Of a stretch of DNA of 10,011 bases, positions 6,716-10,011 are shown piece after piece. The DNA is from Pseudomonadota bacterium. Its GTDB lineage: Bacteria > Pseudomonadota > Alphaproteobacteria > Rhodospirillales > UBA2165. A program made the position numbers and the translations under genes. The stretch lies in the NCBI GenBank assembly GCA_027592155.1, contig JAQCKY010000040.1, positions 1 through 10,011 on the forward strand, in the 5' to 3' direction. The notes beneath the pieces were generated by a model. That model did no database searches and was not told where the DNA came from. It saw nothing but the letters and a program-made list of their open reading frames with translations. How positions within the stretch are numbered: position 1 is the stretch's first letter; every line of letters starts with the position of its first letter.

Positions 6716-7906
6716 TTATCGGTTTCGGCCGCCCTGCGCCGGAGGCGGGATCGCTGCATCGAGGAAGCGGCGCATCGGCAAGGCTAAGGCCGGATTCAAG
6801 CGTTCGAGCCGGGAAAGTGCATCTTCCGCGAAAGCTGTATCCCCGCCAATCTTACCGCCCTGTATGGCGAGGCGCAAAATTTCGGGATCCTGCCCGAGTA
6901 TGTCGACAAGCCATTTTAGATGCGGTAGCGCCTTGGCATGCTCGCCCGAAAGAAATTGGGCGACCACCAGCCCCTCACGCGATCGCAACGCATGGGGGTC
7001 CATCTCCAGGACGCCGGAGAATACTCCGATCGCGTCCTGAACATGCCCGGCCCGGCCAAGCACGCGACCTACCTCGTCTAGCAACTGCGCATTCCGGGTC
7101 CGCTCACATGCCTCTCTCAGATAGATGACCGCGCGCCTGGCCAGACGGGCGCGCCGTTTTGGCATCCGTTCCAAAGTTTGGACACAGTGTTTATACGCAT
7201 TCCCAAGCTCAATATCCGCGGAGCTTTGGGCGGCGTTCGAGCGCGACTTCAAGGCCGCTATTTCGGAGGTCGGTATCGCTTCATTGCGCGCGCCGGCGCC
7301 GAATGTCGCGACGCCAAGCCATTGACCATCCTCGCCGACAAGAGCACCGCCATCACTTCCGATTCCGCCTGGCGCGTTGTGCTGTATTCTTGCCAGCGGT
7401 CGGTCCATCGCCGGCGGCAAGACAATCCCACCGCGAGGATACGCCCGCACCCGTTTGGCTTGTGGATCATAGGCAACGACGAATGCGGCCTCCCCCCTTG
7501 ATGTACTGACGATCTGTCCACGGGCCGAACCGAGATCCAATCCCTCGACCGTCAGCAGCACCAAATCGCCCGGATAGTCCGTCGGCAGCACCTTGGCGGA
7601 GAGAGTTTCGCCATCGGACGAAATGAGATTCGCGCTCTTCCTATGCAAGACGACATGCCGGTTCGTTACTACCAAGCCAGGTTCGACATATACAGCACTC
7701 CGGAGGACACCATCGATCTCAAGACCAAAGACGTAGCGCCCGAACTCGCACACCTGTACCGGGCCGTCGCATACAACGGCCGCAGCCCTGCCAACCCATA
7801 GGAAGAGAACGACCGCGCATATCATCAGGCAGCGCAGAGCCACTGCCCCATACCCGTGGCGACGCCAGCAGCGTTTCGGGTGGTGCGCTTCCGTCAGAAA
7901 GCCCAT
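6716..7906 (-). CDS. Secreted trypsin/HtrA-fold protein with TPR tail, probably catalytically impaired
   Basis: The 396-aa protein has a basic N-terminus, a hydrophobic segment at about 21-39 and a likely signal peptidase site at GRAAA (39-43), so it should be periplasmic or membrane-anchored. C46 and C53 may pair. The chymotrypsin-like core shows TNRHVV with H84 and the DLVLL strand with D114. The nucleophile loop at 183-189 reads GSDGGAL where the family has G-x-S-G-G. The H-to-D spacing (30) and D-to-S-position spacing (71) fit HtrA-type enzymes, so D185 occupies the catalytic serine position, with serine one residue earlier at 184. The codons are agt gat, clearly readable. The product is therefore probably a pseudoprotease or uses a shifted geometry. 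No PDZ domain follows. Residues about 230-380 are helical, with TPR-like units near 276-340. The start is ATG at 7904-7906 without a strong ribosome binding site. It heads the minus-strand run down to radC. Confidence 0.85.
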   Translation of the reverse strand: MGFLTEAHHPKRCWRRHGYGAVALRCLMICAVVLFLWVGRAAAVVCDGPVQVCEFGRYVFGLEIDGVLRSAVYVEPGLVVTNRHVVLHRKSANLISSDGETLSAKVLPTDYPGDLVLLTVEGLDLGSARGQIVSTSRGEAAFVVAYDPQAKRVRAYPRGGIVLPPAMDRPLARIQHNAPGGIGSDGGALVGEDGQWLGVATFGAGARNEAIPTSEIAALKSRSNAAQSSADIELGNAYKHCVQTLERMPKRRARLARRAVIYLREACERTRNAQLLDEVGRVLGRAGHVQDAIGVFSGVLEMDPHALRSREGLVVAQFLSGEHAKALPHLKWLVDILGQDPEILRLAIQGGKIGGDTAFAEDALSRLERLNPALALPMRRFLDAAIPPPAQGGRNR

Positions 7907-7986
7907 GTCGTTGCCGATCGGCCCCTCGCCTCTACAATCGAACTAATCGGGAATACCGGATGGCTCGGATCATAGTCTCCTTGGCC

Positions 7987-8012
7987 CCTAGAGAAAAAGG
8001 GGGACCTCTAGG
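7987..8012. repeat. 7-bp inverted repeat in the divergent intergenic region
   Basis: CCTAGAG (7987-7993) and CTCTAGG (8006-8012) are exact inverted copies around a 12-base spacer made of a run of A followed by a run of G. There is no T tract on either side, so it does not look like an intrinsic terminator. It lies between the divergent protease-like and CoA-transferase genes, about 13 bases upstream of a TATGAT hexamer on the minus strand (7969-7974). It could be an operator for one of them. A chance dyad of this size is possible. Confidence 0.3.
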
Positions 8013-8068
8013 CGCATGCAGAACAAACCCAAATCACCCTCAATTCTCAAGAACCGTGGGCGCGACGT

Positions 8069-8096
8069 TTGACACATAGGATTTCCAGAGTAAGAC
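8069..8096 (+). promoter_or_regulatory. Candidate promoter of the CoA-transferase gene
   Basis: A perfect -35 hexamer TTGACA (8069-8074) is followed after 16 bases by TAAGAC (8091-8096), a poor -10 match. The 5' leader would be about 70 bases before the ATG at 8173. The -35 is convincing and the -10 is not, so this is tentative. Confidence 0.3.
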
Positions 8097-8172
8097 CATA
8101 GACACATCCTGTGGTCGCGGTTCTCCCGCGCACATTCGAACCACAACTTTCAAAAGTCGATAGGAAATTGAC

Positions 8173-9390
8173 ATGCCCTACAACAAGCCGGACGACCCCG
8201 AACTCCCGCTGGCCGGAATTCGCGTCATCGATCTTGCCAATTTTCTGGCCGGGCCGATTACCTCGATGTTCTTGGCCGATTTCGGCGCCGACGTCATCAA
8301 GGTCGAACGTCCTGAGACAGGTGATGAAGTCCGCTTTTGGGGCAATAACAAAGACGGCGTCGGTTTGATGTACAAATTGATCAACCGCAATAAACGCTCG
8401 GTTACAGCCGACCTGAAGTCGCCGATCGGTGCGGAAATAGTTAAACGCCTAATCAAAGACGCCGATGTCGTTATCGAGAATTTCCGCAAAGGCACGCTTG
8501 AGAAATGGGGATTGGGGTATGACGTCCTGAGCAAGATCAATCCGGCACTCGTCATGGTCCGGATCACCGGATTCGGCCAAACAGGTCCGAATTCGCATCG
8601 GCCTGGCTTTGGCACACTCGCAGAGGGCTATTCCGGTTTCGCCTACATCAATGGATTCAAGGACCGCCCGCCCCTATTGCCCGGCTTCGGCCTCGCGGAC
8701 GATACTGCCGGCCTGATGGGCGCTTATCTTACGTTGGTCGCCCTACAAGCGCGGGAACGAAATGGTGGAAAAGGCCAAATAGTCGACTTTGGTATCTACG
8801 AACCCCTATTCACCTTGCTTGGCCCGCAAGTCGTCGATTACGACCAACTCGGAATCGTCCAGGAACGGAATGGCAGTCGGCTTTCCTTCACCGCGCCCCG
8901 CAACACCTATAGGACAAAAGACGACAGGTGGTTGTCGATTTCGGGGTCGGCGCAGTCGACTTTCGAACGTATGTGCACAGCCCTGGAAATTCCCGAGGTT
9001 CCTGCGAAACCTCAGTTCCTCGATAACCGGCTCCGAATTCAAAATGCCGCAGAGCTAGATGATACGCTGCAAGCCGCCATAGAACAGTTCGATTACGTCG
9101 AGCTCATGCGCCGTTTCGAAGAAATCGGGGCAACCGCGGCGCCATGCTACAATGTGGCGGAAATCTTCGAGGACGAGCACTATCAGGCGCGCGAAAATAT
9201 CGTACCCGTAGACGACGAAGAGCTTGGCGGTCCAATCCGGATGCAAAACGTGGTCGGAAAGCTCTCCCGAAATCCCGGCCACATTCGCCATGCCGGCCCC
9301 CCGCTGGGCGCCCACAACAAAGAGATCCTTCTCGAAAACCTCGGGTTCAGCAAAGCGGAACTCGAAGCCGCGGGTTATAAGATCGACTGA
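8173..9390 (+). CDS. Class III (CaiB/BaiF) acyl-CoA transferase
   Basis: The 405-aa length and sequence are typical of the formyl-CoA transferase/CaiB superfamily, which moves CoA between carboxylic acids through an aspartyl-CoA anhydride intermediate. Visible hallmarks are the N-terminal PLAGIRVIDLANFLAGP (12-28), the LADFGADVIKVE strand and turn (34-45), NRNKRSV (71-77), DADVVIENFRKGTLEKWGLGY (about 96-116) and ITGFGQTGP (131-139). The catalytic-Asp segment GLADDTAGL spans 173-181. D176 aligns with the nucleophilic Asp of the D-x-x-x-G pattern. The C-terminal part ends in the HAGPPLGAHNKEIL element common in the family. The start is ATG at 8173 with AGGAAA at 8162-8167 as a good Shine-Dalgarno site. 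No partner gene of a specific pathway (oxalate, carnitine, bile acid, mesaconate or racemase) lies beside it, so the substrate cannot be assigned. It is transcribed alone, divergent from the protease-like gene and convergent with the phosphatidyltransferase gene. Confidence 0.95.
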   Translation: MPYNKPDDPELPLAGIRVIDLANFLAGPITSMFLADFGADVIKVERPETGDEVRFWGNNKDGVGLMYKLINRNKRSVTADLKSPIGAEIVKRLIKDADVVIENFRKGTLEKWGLGYDVLSKINPALVMVRITGFGQTGPNSHRPGFGTLAEGYSGFAYINGFKDRPPLLPGFGLADDTAGLMGAYLTLVALQARERNGGKGQIVDFGIYEPLFTLLGPQVVDYDQLGIVQERNGSRLSFTAPRNTYRTKDDRWLSISGSAQSTFERMCTALEIPEVPAKPQFLDNRLRIQNAAELDDTLQAAIEQFDYVELMRRFEEIGATAAPCYNVAEIFEDEHYQARENIVPVDDEELGGPIRMQNVVGKLSRNPGHIRHAGPPLGAHNKEILLENLGFSKAELEAAGYKID

Positions 9391-9441
9391 GAAGCGTCGA
9401 CAGACGCCGATTACTCGGAATGCGTGGAGAAGCTAACGTGC
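9391..9441. other. Convergent intergenic gap with a weak hairpin
   Basis: Between the two converging stop codons, GCGTC (9394-9398) and GACGC (9403-9407) can pair around a four-base loop. There is no T run, so it is at best a weak terminator. Nothing else is visible in these 51 bases. Confidence 0.25.
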
Positions 9442-10011
9442 TTAGACTTCCCGTAGACGCGGCAGAGTACCGTCGTTTTCGGTTGTGGTCGCGGGAGGTG
9501 TCCCGCTGTCGCCTGCATTGGTCCCTTGATCGCCATCTTTGCCCGCCGAGCTTTCGGCCTCCAGGCGCAATTTCCGAAAGGATCGCACCGAAAATGGAAA
9601 ACTGCCCAAATAGATAAGGCTTAAAATCGTCAATGTCAGCCAAGGCGCACCCGCCAGGCCAGCTGCCAACACGGCGATCAACACAAGCATCGGCAGGACC
9701 ATGCGTTGAGGCACCCGCAACGTCTTGAGCGAGAAGGTGGGCACTTGGCTGACCATGAGTAATGCAATCGCGACGATCCAAGGCCCGGTGACGGCCGGAT
9801 GGCTGAAGACGCCTTCGCCAAACTCCTGACTTAACAAGAGCGGCAGCAACGCCAGCAACGCCCCGCCGGGCGCCGGCACTCCCGTGAAGAAGTTGTGGGC
9901 GTAGGCCGGTCGGGTTTCCAAAGTGCTGTTAAACCGCGCAAGCCTCAGGGCACAGCACACCGCAAAGAAAAGGGCCGCCGCCCAACTGAACCCGCCAATA
10001 CTCGACAAGCT
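9442..10011 (-). CDS. pssA: CDP-diacylglycerol-serine O-phosphatidyltransferase, C-terminal part (5' end outside window)
   Basis: The frame is open through the window edge at 10011, so the N-terminus is missing. The visible 190 codons begin inside a membrane segment and include ALRLARFN, followed by NFFTGVPAPGGALLALLPLL. This pair of elements is characteristic of type II phosphatidylserine synthases of the CDP-alcohol phosphatidyltransferase family. Further hydrophobic segments follow, for example WIVAIALLMVSQV and MLVLIAVLAAGLAG, consistent with an inner-membrane enzyme. The active-site D-x2-D-G-x2-A-R-x8-G-x3-D-x3-D motif would lie upstream and is not in the window. The enzyme makes phosphatidylserine, the precursor of phosphatidylethanolamine. 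After the last membrane segment there is a hydrophilic Gly/Asp/Thr-rich tail of about 40 residues that looks disordered. In many proteobacteria psd (phosphatidylserine decarboxylase) lies just upstream; that cannot be seen here. Confidence 0.9.
   Translation of the reverse strand, partial: SLSSIGGFSWAAALFFAVCCALRLARFNSTLETRPAYAHNFFTGVPAPGGALLALLPLLLSQEFGEGVFSHPAVTGPWIVAIALLMVSQVPTFSLKTLRVPQRMVLPMLVLIAVLAAGLAGAPWLTLTILSLIYLGSFPFSVRSFRKLRLEAESSAGKDGDQGTNAGDSGTPPATTTENDGTLPRLREV

Noticed and set aside
6670..6759. Upstream ATG extension of the PRMT-like protein
   Set aside because: The extra 30 residues overlap the last codons of the protease-like gene and resemble its shifted-frame translation; the ATG at 6669 gives a normal gap.
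6472..7128. Plus-strand open frame of 218 codons
   Set aside because: It crosses the junction of two well-supported minus-strand genes in antisense and has no family features.
9347..9781. Minus-strand open frame of 144 codons
   Set aside because: It overlaps the end of the CoA-transferase gene and, in another frame, the pssA coding region. The pssA frame has clear family motifs.

Overview
The window looks like chromosomal DNA from an alphaproteobacterium, probably a Rhodospirillales-like lineage. The evidence is the collinear block sfsA-map-radC, the family-typical sequences of these proteins, the phosphatidylserine synthase type, and a moderately GC-rich codon usage over positions 2600-10011. 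This placement is an inference from gene content, not from a database search.

Layout. Positions 1-2450 are visibly more AT-rich and hold two orphan genes: a secreted protein of 202 aa (66-674, minus) and a cytosolic helical protein of about 413 aa (1204-2445, plus). About 530 bases of apparently decayed or non-coding DNA separate them. This block stops 39 bases from the 3' CCA end of a tRNA gene at 2485-2579 (minus). That gene is the selenocysteine tRNA selC: UCA anticodon, 8-bp acceptor stem, 6-bp D stem and long variable arm. It has its own well-formed promoter. selC is a classic integration site for genomic islands, so positions 1-2484 are best read as possible island cargo.

Positions 2649-7906 are a tight minus-strand run, read right to left: a secreted trypsin/HtrA-fold protein with C-terminal TPR whose catalytic serine appears to be replaced by Asp; a TPR-plus-methyltransferase protein with the hallmarks of the PRMT7/PRMT9 class of protein arginine methyltransferases; sfsA; the type I methionine aminopeptidase map; and radC. 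Gaps of 46, 9, about 11 and about 44 bases suggest co-transcription, with possible translational coupling at sfsA and map.

Positions 7907-8172 are a divergent intergenic region with a short inverted repeat and a candidate promoter. Next is a class III CoA-transferase (8173-9390, plus). Facing it is the 3' part of a CDP-diacylglycerol-serine phosphatidyltransferase gene (9442 to beyond 10011, minus).

The most unusual items are the bacterial PRMT7/9-like TPR methyltransferase beside a probable pseudoprotease, and the selC-adjacent island edge. No complete new defence or mobile system can be shown inside this window.
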